DNA of 64,000 nt from contig NZ_VMLR01000003.1 in the NCBI RefSeq assembly GCF_013276795.1, positions 496,001 to 560,000 on the forward strand, in the 5' to 3' direction. This DNA is from Streptococcus sp. 2342 (lineage in GTDB: Bacteria; Bacillota; Bacilli; Lactobacillales; Streptococcaceae). The notes under the pieces are model-generated. The model worked only from the letters and a program-made list of their open reading frames with translations, searched no databases and had not been told where the DNA came from. Of the stretch, positions 1-10,375 are shown piece by piece (positions within the stretch are counted from its first letter, which is position 1; each line of letters starts with the position of its first letter). The position numbers were made by a program, and so were the translations under genes.

Positions 1-1135
1 TGTAAATACTGAAAAAAGTATTTTTGATAGAACGGCCTCGTGTATTAGAAATCTTGATTTGGATGATGTTCAATTAATTCTTCCTAGTATAGATTTTAAG
101 GTTGTAAATTTATATTTTAGAAACTATTCGTTTAGCAAAATAAAAGTTACTGATAAAGCGAAAGACTTCTTGTTGGAACGAATTATTCATCTGCAAAAAA
201 GAGCTGAGACGACGGAGACGATGGAGGTTGAGAGTCATAGAGAGCTTAGAAATATGCTAACTTTTCTTCCTCTTATTGATGATATAGAAGCACATAGAAT
301 AGTGGATATTTTAGATAGTCAAACATTGTATTATAGTTGGAGTCAAGAAATTGAAGGACTTATTAAAATTGTTCTTGATAATAAAGACGATATTAAGAGT
401 ACTTTATTGCAATCTAGGATAGTTAATATTGTTAATAAACATTTAAATGACATTTTGGAGAATGATTTATCATCATATAATTCAGCGTATCCATTATATT
501 CTCGGTTATTGGAATACTGTTCAACTGAAGAAGAAACTGCGAAAGTAGTGCTTGAAAAGCTAAATATAGATATTTTAAAAATTAAATATCAAAATAATGA
601 TGTTAAAGATATTATGGAGTATTCTGATTTGGTGTGTCATTTATTTAAAAATCTTGAAGAGGACATTAAACATGAAATTCTCGAACTTCTAAGCGCTTAT
701 GAGGATTCAGAAAACATAAATTACCACAAAGTAATCAAACTGATGCTTTATGAAGTGTATGATTTTCCTAAGATACAAAATCAAATATACCAGTACTTGA
801 TTAAAAGAATTAATGAAAATCAGGAGGATGGTGTAAAGAGTTTCCCAAATCCAAGAGAAAAATCAGTGGAAGATTTATATACTCTAAGTAGTGAAGGATA
901 TTTTTCTGATTTTGATATTTTAAAAGATATCAAAGTAGATATTAGAGGTCTTTATCCTGAAATAGATTGGACTTGGTACAGGGATAGAAGTGAGAATGTT
1001 ATTCATCGTTTGTTGGAGTATAGAACCCCAAATAATATTAAAAGTAATTTTTCAAAAAATGAAGAAGATAATAAATTAATCGATGAGTATATTATAAAAA
1101 GTCTTGATGAAGAAAAAATCATGTTTAATAAATGA
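1..1135 (+). CDS. Unknown AT-rich protein, C-terminal part (5' end outside window)
   Basis: The reading frame is open from the first base of the window to a TGA at 1133-1135, so this is the C-terminal ~377 residues of a longer protein; the TTG at 59 is only the first start-like codon. I do not recognise the family. The visible part is rich in Leu, Ile, Asn, Asp, Glu and Lys, looks all-helical, has no membrane segment and no NTPase or nuclease motif, so it may be a helical-repeat C-terminal region whose catalytic domain lies upstream. It is visibly more AT-rich than the housekeeping genes and ends 16 bases before an HsdR start, so the two are probably co-transcribed. The position suggests defence cargo in a type I RM locus, but the function is not shown. 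Confidence 0.6.
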   Translation, partial: VNTEKSIFDRTASCIRNLDLDDVQLILPSIDFKVVNLYFRNYSFSKIKVTDKAKDFLLERIIHLQKRAETTETMEVESHRELRNMLTFLPLIDDIEAHRIVDILDSQTLYYSWSQEIEGLIKIVLDNKDDIKSTLLQSRIVNIVNKHLNDILENDLSSYNSAYPLYSRLLEYCSTEEETAKVVLEKLNIDILKIKYQNNDVKDIMEYSDLVCHLFKNLEEDIKHEILELLSAYEDSENINYHKVIKLMLYEVYDFPKIQNQIYQYLIKRINENQEDGVKSFPNPREKSVEDLYTLSSEGYFSDFDILKDIKVDIRGLYPEIDWTWYRDRSENVIHRLLEYRTPNNIKSNFSKNEEDNKLIDEYIIKSLDEEKIMFNK

Positions 1136-1151
1136 TAGAAAGTGAGAAGCT

Positions 1152-4124
1152 ATGGCAAATTTGGGCTTGAAGGAGCGCTATGATTTCCAACAGTGGATTA
1201 TCAAAGATTTGAGAGATAAGAATGACTATATTCAGCGGGACGCTACTTGCTACGATCCTAGATTAGCCATGGATGTGGAACTCCTATGGAATTTTCTGAT
1301 GGAGACCCAAGAGGAGACCATGGACTATCTCCTTAAAAAGCTTAGCAAGGAGACAATCGTCAATCTGATTAATAAAGAAATCGTCAAGGGTGGCTTTTTA
1401 TTCGCCTTAAAAGAGGGTGTCTTTATTGAAAATAAACAACTTCGTCTTCTTTATCGTAAACCTGCGACTAGTTTTAATGAAAAGGCTGTTCAACAATACC
1501 AAGCCAATTGTCTATCTGTTATGGAAGAAGTGGTTTACGAGGAGAGCGACCGCATTGACCTTGTTATCTTTATCAATGGATTAGCACTATTTGCTATCGA
1601 ACTTAAGTTTAATCCCAGTGGTCAGTCTGTACAGGATGCTATCAGGCAGCTCAAGGGACGCAATCCTAAGAATCGTCTTTTCCGTTTTGAACAGGGAGTC
1701 TTGGCTTCCTTTGCAGTGGATACCCTAGAAGTCTATATGACGACGCAATTGAAAGGACAAGAAACCTATTTTCTACCTTTTAATGTGGGGAAAGGGGAAG
1801 GTATTGAGATGGGAAGTGGCAACCCTCACAACCCTGATGGTGTCGATACAGACTACTTGTGGCTTGATGTCTTGACCAAGGATAGTATTCTCCAGTTAAT
1901 AGAGAGTTTTATCTTTTTTGAGATGGATAAGCATAAAAAGAAGACCCTGATTTTCCCGAGATACCATCAGCGAAGAGCAGTTAGCCGTCTCCTAGAGGAC
2001 ATGAAAGTCAACCATACTGACAGTAATTATCTGATTCAGCATTCGGCTGGTTCTGGTAAAACCAATACCATAGCATGGTTGGCTCACAGCTTAGTTTCTC
2101 TTCATGATGATCAGAATCAAAACATCGTAGATACTGTATTAATCGTAACAGACCGTATCGTAGTTGACCGTCAATTGCAAGAAGCAGTCAAGGAAATCTC
2201 CCACAAGCCTGGAGTGGTCAAGGTAATGGGCGACAAAGAAACCTCCAGTGACTTAGCAGATGCGATTGCAGGAAATACAAAAATCATAGCTACGACGATT
2301 CATAAGTTTGCCCAAATCAACCAATCCAACTGGATGTCTGTAGGGAACACTGCGAAAAAGAAATTTGCCATCCTGATTGATGAAGCCCACAGTTCAACGA
2401 CAGGATCCTATATGAGTTCGGTTAGTCAAGTCTTGACAGAAACAGATACAGAAGATGGAACTATCGATGAGATTCAAGAAGTAAGTGTTGCGGATGCTAT
2501 CGAGCAGGAGATTGCTCGGACAGGTAAGCAGGACAATGTCTCAATCATTGCCTTCACCGCAACTCCCAAGGCGACAACTCTACAGCTATTTGGGACAACA
2601 CAAGCAGATGGTTCTAAAGCTCCTTTTGATGTTTATAGTATGAAGCAATCTATTGAGGAAGGTTTTATTCTAGATGTTTTAGATAACTATACGACTTATA
2701 AGACCTATTACAAGCTCAATAAAGCAGTTGAAGAAGATCCTGAGCTAAAAACGACTCTTGCTAAGCGTAAGATTGCAAAGTTTGTAGAATTATCTGATGA
2801 AAATATCAATCAAAAGGTTGAAATTATCATGGATCACTTTATCAGTCATGATATTATGGCTGAATTGGGTGGTCAAGGTAAGGCTATGATTGTGACTTCG
2901 GGTCGTGAGGCAGCAGTTAAGTATCAATTGGCCTTTCAAAAGTACTTCAAAGACCACAGTATCACTAGTATTGGATCCCTGATTGCCTTTTCTGGCAAGG
3001 TTGATTATCAAGGTAGTGAATATACTGAGTCGCAAATGAATCAGGTCAAGGAAGATTATTTGAAAGATCATTTTGATACGGAAGACTACCAAATCCTGAT
3101 TGTGGCAAATAAGTATCAGACAGGGTTTGACCAACCAAAACTGGTTGCTATGTATGTGGATAAAAAGTTGCGAAGTGTTGCTGCGGTGCAAACATTGTCT
3201 CGTTTGAATCGTATCTATAGAGGCTACAACAAGAAGACCTTTATCCTTGATTTTAAAAATACTTATGACGATATTCGCTCAGCTTTTTCTCCCTACTACC
3301 GTGAGACTATTTTAGCAGATACAGTCACACCTAGCGATGTCTTGACCTTGGATCGGAAAATTGATGAGTATGGTATCTTGGACAGTAATGTTGTTCATGA
3401 GTTTAATCAATTCTTATACCAAGAAAAGAGAAACAGCAGAGAAAAGCAAAAGATGGTTTCTCTGTTAAATCAAGGTTATGATAGAGTTAGACGGTTTGAT
3501 GAGAAAGAACTACTTTCTATTCGAAAGGTTATTCGAGGTTTTCTTAGAATGTATACTTTCTTGATTCAGGCAACTGCTTATCAAAATGAAGTTCTACACG
3601 AACGTTATAATTATCTGCAAAGTCTTGTCAAGATGATTGATGTTCGCATTGGAGGAGATGATTTTACAATCGCAGATAAGATCGTAGTGGACTATATGAA
3701 ACATAAGCAAACAGGTTCTTTCAGGTCAGTTTCTGAATTGGAATATCATCCAGAGTTAATACTTACCAAGCCAAGTACTGGAGGTGTTACGACTGACCAG
3801 GAGAAGCGTTTATCTGAAATCTTAGATGAAATTAACGAACAGTTGGATTTGGGTATTGATCACCAAGTCGGTCTAAGTGGAGCGGTATCCATTCGTGAAT
3901 TGATGAAAAAGAATCCGAGACTAAAGCAATCTGCTCGTGTCAACTCTAGAGAAGATTTCGTTTTTGCTTTTGAAGAAGAGATTGACAATGCTCTTATAGA
4001 AGGATACTCTCAGAGTCAAGATTTATTTGGTGCTCTATTAAATAATGATTCTTTCAAGAAGAGATTAGCAGATATATTTATTGATGATGTGTTCAAAAGT
4101 TTGAAGGGATCCGAAGAAGTGTAA
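1152..4124 (+). CDS. hsdR: Type I restriction enzyme, restriction/translocase subunit HsdR (first copy)
   Basis: 990 residues, a usual HsdR length. Domains in order: N-terminal PD-(D/E)xK nuclease with D136 and E150-L-K152 followed by a QSVQDAIRQL helix; SF2 translocase with Walker A GSGKT at 300-304, TDRIVVDRQL (motif Ia region), DEAH at 410-413, the TATP motif III, and QTLSRLNRIY near the arginine-finger motif VI; then a helical C-terminal region that docks on the methylase. In family terms it translocates DNA by ATP hydrolysis and cuts unmethylated DNA when bound to HsdM2-HsdS. A weak SD (AGTGAG) precedes the ATG. No hsdM or hsdS lies beside it inside the window, so its partners would be upstream of base 1 or it uses those at 34-37 kb. 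It is distinct in sequence from the HsdR at 25476. Confidence 0.93.
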   Translation: MANLGLKERYDFQQWIIKDLRDKNDYIQRDATCYDPRLAMDVELLWNFLMETQEETMDYLLKKLSKETIVNLINKEIVKGGFLFALKEGVFIENKQLRLLYRKPATSFNEKAVQQYQANCLSVMEEVVYEESDRIDLVIFINGLALFAIELKFNPSGQSVQDAIRQLKGRNPKNRLFRFEQGVLASFAVDTLEVYMTTQLKGQETYFLPFNVGKGEGIEMGSGNPHNPDGVDTDYLWLDVLTKDSILQLIESFIFFEMDKHKKKTLIFPRYHQRRAVSRLLEDMKVNHTDSNYLIQHSAGSGKTNTIAWLAHSLVSLHDDQNQNIVDTVLIVTDRIVVDRQLQEAVKEISHKPGVVKVMGDKETSSDLADAIAGNTKIIATTIHKFAQINQSNWMSVGNTAKKKFAILIDEAHSSTTGSYMSSVSQVLTETDTEDGTIDEIQEVSVADAIEQEIARTGKQDNVSIIAFTATPKATTLQLFGTTQADGSKAPFDVYSMKQSIEEGFILDVLDNYTTYKTYYKLNKAVEEDPELKTTLAKRKIAKFVELSDENINQKVEIIMDHFISHDIMAELGGQGKAMIVTSGREAAVKYQLAFQKYFKDHSITSIGSLIAFSGKVDYQGSEYTESQMNQVKEDYLKDHFDTEDYQILIVANKYQTGFDQPKLVAMYVDKKLRSVAAVQTLSRLNRIYRGYNKKTFILDFKNTYDDIRSAFSPYYRETILADTVTPSDVLTLDRKIDEYGILDSNVVHEFNQFLYQEKRNSREKQKMVSLLNQGYDRVRRFDEKELLSIRKVIRGFLRMYTFLIQATAYQNEVLHERYNYLQSLVKMIDVRIGGDDFTIADKIVVDYMKHKQTGSFRSVSELEYHPELILTKPSTGGVTTDQEKRLSEILDEINEQLDLGIDHQVGLSGAVSIRELMKKNPRLKQSARVNSREDFVFAFEEEIDNALIEGYSQSQDLFGALLNNDSFKKRLADIFIDDVFKSLKGSEEV

Positions 4125-4170
4125 TCTTAAAATTCACGCTAATTTCCCCAAAACATATTCTATTTTAGGT

Positions 4171-4199
4171 TTGTGAAAATCACTTTTTTATGGTAGAAT
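4171..4199 (+). promoter_or_regulatory. Probable rny promoter
   Basis: TTGTGA (4171-4176) and TAGAAT (4194-4199) are separated by 17 bases, about 50 bases before the rny start. This resembles a sigma-A promoter and separates rny from the accessory hsdR upstream. Confidence 0.6.
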
Positions 4200-4247
4200 G
4201 TAAAAGAATGTATGTCATTCGGAATAACAATAAAATGAGGTAAAAAC

Positions 4248-5861
4248 ATGGAAATCATGTCGCTTGCGATTGCTGTTTTTGCCGTCATCATTGGTTTAGT
4301 CATTGGATATGTCAGCATCTCAGCTAAGATGAAATCATCTCAGGAAGCTGCAGAGTTGATGCTTTTAAATGCTGAACAAGAAGCAACTAATTTACGTGGA
4401 CAAGCTGAGCGTGAAGCGGATTTACTTGTTAATGAAGCCAAACGTGAAAGCAAGTCTCTTAAAAAAGAAGCACTATTGGAGGCCAAAGAAGAAGCCAGAA
4501 AATACCGTGAAGAAGTGGACGCTGAATTCAAATCAGAACGTCAAGAACTCAAACAAATCGAAAGTCGTTTGACAGAGAGAGCTACTAGCCTTGACCGTAA
4601 GGACGACAATTTGACGAGTAAAGAACAAACACTTGAACAAAAAGAACAAAGTATTTCTGATAGAGCGAAAAACCTTGATGCGCGTGAAGAGCAATTAGAG
4701 GAAGTCGAAAGACAAAAAGAAGCAGAACTAGAGCGTATTGGTGCCCTGTCTCAGGCAGAAGCACGAGATATTATCTTGGCACAGACAGAGGAAAACTTGA
4801 CCAAGGAGATTGCTAGCCGCATTCGCGAAGCTGAGCAAGAGGTCAAGGAACGTTCTGACAAAATGGCCAAGGACATCCTGGTTCAAGCTATGCAACGTAT
4901 CGCTGGTGAATATGTAGCGGAGTCGACAAACTCAACAGTTCATCTGCCAGATGATACTATGAAGGGACGCATTATTGGTCGTGAAGGTCGTAACATTCGT
5001 ACCTTTGAAAGTTTGACAGGGGTCGATGTGATTATCGACGATACGCCAGAAGTGGTGACCTTGTCAGGATTTGACCCGATTCGTCGTGAGATTGCACGTA
5101 TGACTATGGAAATGTTGCTCAAAGATGGTCGTATCCACCCAGCTCGTATCGAAGAGTTGGTTGAGAAAAACCGTCAAGAGATTGACAATAAGATCCGTGA
5201 ATACGGTGAGGCAGCAGCCTATGAGATTGGTGCGCCAAACCTTCATCCAGACTTGATGAAGATTATGGGACGTTTGCAGTTCCGTACTTCTTATGGACAA
5301 AATGTCTTGCGTCATTCGATTGAGGTTGCTAAGTTGGCTGGTATCATGGCCAGCGAACTTGGTGAAAATGCGGCTCTTGCCCGTCGTGCTGGATTCCTTC
5401 ACGATATCGGAAAAGCTATTGACCGCGAGGTTGAAGGTAGCCACGTTGAAATCGGTATGGAATTGGCACGTAAGTACAAGGAACACCCAGTTGTGGTGAA
5501 TACGATCGCTAGCCACCACGGCGATGTCGAAGCAGAAAGTGTCATTGCAGTGATCGTTGCTGCGGCAGATGCCTTGAGTGCAGCCCGGCCAGGTGCTCGT
5601 AGTGAGTCTCTTGAAAGCTATATCAAGCGTCTCCATGATTTGGAAGAAATTGCTAACGGCTTTGAAGGGGTACAAAATAGCTTTGCCCTTCAAGCAGGTC
5701 GTGAAATCCGTATCATGGTCAATCCAGGACAAATCAAGGACGACAAAGTCACAATCTTAGCTCACAAAGTTCGTGAGAAAATTGAAAACAATCTCGATTA
5801 CCCAGGAAATATCAAGGTAACCGTGATTCGCGAGCTTCGTGCAGTAGATTATGCTAAATAA
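4248..5861 (+). CDS. rny: Ribonuclease Y
   Basis: 537 residues, the normal length. Layout: an N-terminal membrane helix at about residues 4-25; a long charged coiled coil to about 200; a KH RNA-binding domain with [10 protein letters not shown] (GxxG at 244-247); and an HD metal-dependent phosphodiesterase domain with H385-D386 in LHDIGKAID. RNase Y is the membrane-anchored endoribonuclease that starts mRNA decay in Firmicutes. The ATG at 4248 is preceded by GAGG; a second ATG four codons later is possible. Followed by a hairpin terminator, so it is monocistronic or the end of its own unit. An antisense open frame of ~220 codons (5064-5732) is a shadow of the regular codon pattern. Confidence 0.97.
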   Translation: MEIMSLAIAVFAVIIGLVIGYVSISAKMKSSQEAAELMLLNAEQEATNLRGQAEREADLLVNEAKRESKSLKKEALLEAKEEARKYREEVDAEFKSERQELKQIESRLTERATSLDRKDDNLTSKEQTLEQKEQSISDRAKNLDAREEQLEEVERQKEAELERIGALSQAEARDIILAQTEENLTKEIASRIREAEQEVKERSDKMAKDILVQAMQRIAGEYVAESTNSTVHLPDDTMKGRIIGREGRNIRTFESLTGVDVIIDDTPEVVTLSGFDPIRREIARMTMEMLLKDGRIHPARIEELVEKNRQEIDNKIREYGEAAAYEIGAPNLHPDLMKIMGRLQFRTSYGQNVLRHSIEVAKLAGIMASELGENAALARRAGFLHDIGKAIDREVEGSHVEIGMELARKYKEHPVVVNTIASHHGDVEAESVIAVIVAAADALSAARPGARSESLESYIKRLHDLEEIANGFEGVQNSFALQAGREIRIMVNPGQIKDDKVTILAHKVREKIENNLDYPGNIKVTVIRELRAVDYAK

Positions 5862-5870
5862 ATAAGAAAG

Positions 5871-5896
5871 AGCAGTTGAAAAATTACTGCTTTTTT
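5871..5896 (+). terminator. Rho-independent terminator after rny
   Basis: Stem AGCAGT / ACTGCT with a 9-base loop followed by six T. Confidence 0.8.
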
Positions 5897-5984
5897 GTTA
5901 CACTAGATAGAAAGACTGTAGAAGGATAGTTTGTGTAAAATGCTACTATCTGAAGGAAGATTTTATTTTATTTTTACAGACTGA

Positions 5985-6626
<642 letters not shown>

Positions 6627-6650
6627 AATTTAGAAAATAGGTACAAGCAA

Positions 6651-6965
6651 ATGATGTTAAAACCCTCTATTGATACCTTGCTCGACAAGGTTCCTTCAAA
6701 ATATTCACTCGTAATCTTGGAAGCAAAACGTGCCCACGAATTGGAAGCAGGTGCGCCAGCAACTCAAGGTTTCAAGTCTGAAAAATCAACTCTTCGCGCT
6801 CTAGAAGAAATCGAATCAGGCAACGTAACAATTCATCCAGACCCAGAAGGGAAACGTGAAGCAGTACGTCGCCGTATCGAAGAAGAAAAACGCCGCAAAG
6901 AAGAAGAAGAAAAGAAAATCAAAGAGCAAATCGCTAAAGAAAAAGAAGATGGTGAAAAAATTTAA
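6651..6965 (+). CDS. rpoZ: RNA polymerase omega subunit
   Basis: 104 residues (103 if the second of two adjacent ATG codons is used). The N-terminal half, [19 protein letters not shown], followed by the RAHEL segment, is the conserved omega fold that helps assemble beta-prime in RNA polymerase. The C-terminal third is a highly charged Glu/Lys/Arg helix (about 60-104) typical of streptococcal omega. Lies between gmk and priA in the same direction and probably in the same transcript. Confidence 0.95.
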
Positions 6966-7030
6966 GGTTGGGGGGACTCAATCTTATTTTTTCTATTGCA
7001 AGAATCTACTGACAAGGAGGAGGTGAGAAG

Positions 7031-9427
7031 ATGGCCATAGCTAAGATTATTGTAGATGTGCCCTTGATGCAGACAGACCAGCCCTATAGTTACAGAATTC
7101 CTGAGGAGTTTGAGGGAATGCTGGAAGTTGGGATGCGGGTTCATGTGCCCTTTGGTAAGGGCAATCGCCTGATTCAAGGGATTGTTCTTGGTTTGGAGTC
7201 CCAACCAGATGAAGAAGAGATGGAGCAATATTTAAAAGATATTGCAGAGGTGCTGGATTTTTCTCCTGTTCTCACGCAAGAACAACTCTGGCTGGCTGAG
7301 GAGTTACGCAAATCTGTCTTCTCCTATAAAATTTCCATCCTCAAGGCTATGTTGCCGGGATTTCTGAACTCCAGCTATGACAAAATTCTCTATCCTAAAG
7401 CAGGTCTGAGTCAGGAAGACCGAGAGCGCTTGTTTGGTTCAGAAGATTCGCTAGCCTTTTCTTCTCTGGATTTAGCTAAGCAAGCTGAAATGATGCGTTT
7501 GACTAGAAAAGGCTTGCTTGGTCTGGAATATCAGGCGGTCGATCAAAAGAAGGTCAAGACCCAGTCTTGGTATGAGGTTGACCTTGCTCAATTAGAAGGT
7601 GTAGAGATTTCTACACGTGCCAAGAAAAAGTTGGAATTGAGAGATTACTTGCTGTCTCATCCTGAGAGTGATTCCTTGGCTAGTTTGTTAGAGTCCTATT
7701 CGCGGGACCAAGTCAACTTCTTTGTGGAACAAGGTGCTGTTTCCATAGTCCAAAAGGAAGTTCAACGCTCGGCTGCTTATTTTGAAGGTATTGAGGCAAG
7801 TAGACCTTTGGAACTGAATCCAGAACAAAGACAGGCGCGTGATGCGGTTGTGGGTGCGATTGGCAGTCATCAGCCTCCCTTCCTCCTTCAAGGGATTACA
7901 GGGAGTGGGAAGACCGAGGTTTACTTGCAGATTATCCAAGGGGCCTTGGATAAGGGTAAAACAGCCATTTTGCTGGTGCCTGAGATTTCCTTGACTCCAC
8001 AAATGACGGAGCGTTTTATAGCACGTTTTGGAGGCAAGGTAGCCATTCTTCACTCAGGCTTGTCTAATGGTGAAAAGTATGATGAATGGCGCAAGGTGGA
8101 ACGCGGCGATGCCCAAGTTGTGGTTGGTGCTAGATCAGCCATCTTTGCTCCGCTGAAAAATCTAGGTGTCATGATTATCGATGAAGAGCATGAAGCGACT
8201 TATAAGCAGGACAGCAATCCCCGTTACCATGCCAGAGAAGTAGCCATTTTACGGTCTCAGTATAATCAAGCAGCTCTGGTACTTGGTTCAGCAACCCCTA
8301 GTCTGGAGAGCCGTGCTCGAGCTGGAAAAGGCGTTTATCAACATTTACGTCTGACCCAACGCGCCAATCCTTTAGCTACGATCCCTGAGGTTCAAGTGAT
8401 TGACTTTCGGGACTATATCGGACAAAATGAGACGTCAAACTTTACGCCACCTTTGTTAGAAGCTATTCAGGACCGTCTAGCTAAAAAAGAGCAGGTAGTT
8501 CTCATGCTCAATCGTCGTGGCTATTCTAGCTTTGTTATGTGTCGGGAGTGTGGAACTGTGGATACTTGTCCCAACTGTGACATTTCCTTGACCTTGCACA
8601 TGGATACCAAGACCATGAACTGCCATTATTGTGGCTTTTCGAAGGACATTCCTCAGATCTGTCCTAACTGTAAGAGTCGAAGTATTCGTTACTATGGGAC
8701 AGGAACTCAGAAGGCTTATGACGAGCTGGCAGAACTCTTTCCCCAGGCCCGCATTTTGCGGATGGATGTGGACACGACTCGTAAGAAAGGTAGTCACCAA
8801 GCTCTTCTTGACCAGTTTGGAAGAGGAGAAGCAGATATTTTGCTAGGTACTCAGATGATTGCAAAGGGCTTGGATTTTCCCAATGTAACCCTAGTCGGAG
8901 TGCTCAATGCGGATACGGCCTTAAATCTGCCTGATTTCCGTTCTTCTGAAAGAACCTTTCAACTCTTGACCCAGGTGGCAGGCCGAGCAGGTCGTGCTGA
9001 AAAAGCTGGTCAGGTCCTGATACAGTCCTACAATCCTCAGCACTACGCTATTCGATTTGCCAAGGATCAGGATTACGAGGGCTTTTATACCTATGAAATG
9101 GGTATCAGACGACAACTTGGTTATCCGCCTTACTATTTTACCATTGGCATTACCCTTTCTCACAAGAAAGAAGAAGAGGTGGTCAAACGTGCCTATGAAG
9201 TCATGAACATTTTGCGGTCAGGCTTGTCTGAAACCAGTAACATCCTTGGGCCGACGCCGAAACCGATTGCTCGTACCCACAACCTCTATCATTACCAGAT
9301 TTTAATTAAATACCGTTTAGAAGATGAGCTGGGGCCGACCCTCAACCAGGTCTTGGCCTTGACTCAAGAACGGGAAAATAGTGAGCTCCGTCTCAGCATT
9401 GACCATGAGCCGCAACAATTTTTATAA
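7031..9427 (+). CDS. priA: Primosomal replication helicase PriA (N')
   Basis: 798 residues. Superfamily 2 helicase that reloads the replicative helicase at stalled or repaired forks. Visible in order: N-terminal 3' DNA-binding domain; Walker A GITGSGKTEVYL; DEEH box in IIDEEHEATYK; TATP-like SATPSLES; a zinc-binding insertion with four Cys pairs beginning CRECGTVDTCPNC and ending CPNCKS; and motif VI QVAGRAGRAEK. A strong AAGGAGGAGGTGAG lies just before the ATG. It ends 12 bases before fmt, which starts the translation-initiation/rRNA part of the operon. Confidence 0.97.
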   Translation: MAIAKIIVDVPLMQTDQPYSYRIPEEFEGMLEVGMRVHVPFGKGNRLIQGIVLGLESQPDEEEMEQYLKDIAEVLDFSPVLTQEQLWLAEELRKSVFSYKISILKAMLPGFLNSSYDKILYPKAGLSQEDRERLFGSEDSLAFSSLDLAKQAEMMRLTRKGLLGLEYQAVDQKKVKTQSWYEVDLAQLEGVEISTRAKKKLELRDYLLSHPESDSLASLLESYSRDQVNFFVEQGAVSIVQKEVQRSAAYFEGIEASRPLELNPEQRQARDAVVGAIGSHQPPFLLQGITGSGKTEVYLQIIQGALDKGKTAILLVPEISLTPQMTERFIARFGGKVAILHSGLSNGEKYDEWRKVERGDAQVVVGARSAIFAPLKNLGVMIIDEEHEATYKQDSNPRYHAREVAILRSQYNQAALVLGSATPSLESRARAGKGVYQHLRLTQRANPLATIPEVQVIDFRDYIGQNETSNFTPPLLEAIQDRLAKKEQVVLMLNRRGYSSFVMCRECGTVDTCPNCDISLTLHMDTKTMNCHYCGFSKDIPQICPNCKSRSIRYYGTGTQKAYDELAELFPQARILRMDVDTTRKKGSHQALLDQFGRGEADILLGTQMIAKGLDFPNVTLVGVLNADTALNLPDFRSSERTFQLLTQVAGRAGRAEKAGQVLIQSYNPQHYAIRFAKDQDYEGFYTYEMGIRRQLGYPPYYFTIGITLSHKKEEEVVKRAYEVMNILRSGLSETSNILGPTPKPIARTHNLYHYQILIKYRLEDELGPTLNQVLALTQERENSELRLSIDHEPQQFL

Positions 9428-9439
9428 GAAGGAGAAGAT

Positions 9440-10375
9440 ATGACAAAATTAATCTTTATGGGGACACCCGATTTTTCAGCAACAGTCTTAAAAGGACTTT
9501 TGACAGATGACCGCTATGAGATTCTAGCCGTTGTGACCCAGCCTGACCGTGCTGTCGGCCGTAAAAAAGTGATTCAAGAAACCCCAGTCAAGCAGGCTGC
9601 CGAGGAAGCAGGTCTTCCTATCTACCAACCTGAAAAATTATCTGGAAGTCCAGAAATGGAAGCGATTATGAATTTGGGAGCGGATGGGATTATCACTGCT
9701 GCATTTGGGCAGTTTCTCCCAAGTAAACTCCTTGATAGCATGGACTTTGCGGTCAACGTTCATGCCTCCCTCCTTCCTAAACACCGTGGTGGTGCGCCTA
9801 TCCATTATGCCTTGATTCAAGGGGATGAGGAAGCTGGTGTGACCATTATGGAAATGGTTAAGGAAATGGATGCAGGGGATATGATTTCTCGTCGCAGCAT
9901 TCCGATCACAGATGGGGACAATGTCGGAACCTTGTTTGAGAAATTAGCGTTTGTTGGTCGTGATTTGCTTTTGGATACTCTACCTGCCTACATTGCTGGC
10001 GATATCAAACCTGAACCTCAGGATCCAAGTCAGGTTACTTTCTCTCCAAATATCAAGCCAGAAGAAGAAAAATTAGACTGGAACAAAGCCAATCGTCAAC
10101 TCTTTAACCAAATCCGTGGAATGAACCCCTGGCCTGTTGCCCATACTTTTCTCAAGGGCGACCGCTTTAAGATTTATGAAGCCCTACCAGTAGAAGGTCA
10201 GGGAAATCCAGGTGAGATCCTCTCTATCGGCAAGAAAGAATTGATTGTCGCAACGGCAGAAGGGGCTCTATCCCTCAAACAAGTGCAGCCAGCTGGTAAA
10301 CCTAAGATGGACATTGCTTCCTTCCTAAACGGAGTTGGACGTACATTGACTGTAGGAGAACGATTTGGTGACTAA
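9440..10375 (+). CDS. fmt: Methionyl-tRNA formyltransferase
   Basis: 311 residues. Transfers a formyl group from 10-formyl-THF to initiator Met-tRNA. The catalytic loop [19 protein letters not shown] contains the Asn-His...Asp arrangement of the family; a C-terminal OB-like domain follows from about residue 210. AGAAGGAGAAG precedes the ATG. Its last 8 bases overlap the start of rsmB, so the two are translationally coupled. Confidence 0.97.
   Translation: MTKLIFMGTPDFSATVLKGLLTDDRYEILAVVTQPDRAVGRKKVIQETPVKQAAEEAGLPIYQPEKLSGSPEMEAIMNLGADGIITAAFGQFLPSKLLDSMDFAVNVHASLLPKHRGGAPIHYALIQGDEEAGVTIMEMVKEMDAGDMISRRSIPITDGDNVGTLFEKLAFVGRDLLLDTLPAYIAGDIKPEPQDPSQVTFSPNIKPEEEKLDWNKANRQLFNQIRGMNPWPVAHTFLKGDRFKIYEALPVEGQGNPGEILSIGKKELIVATAEGALSLKQVQPAGKPKMDIASFLNGVGRTLTVGERFGD

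Noticed and set aside
5064..5732. Long antisense open frame (about 222 codons) inside rny
   Set aside because: No ribosome site, composition follows the complement of rny codons, and the overlapped gene is certain.
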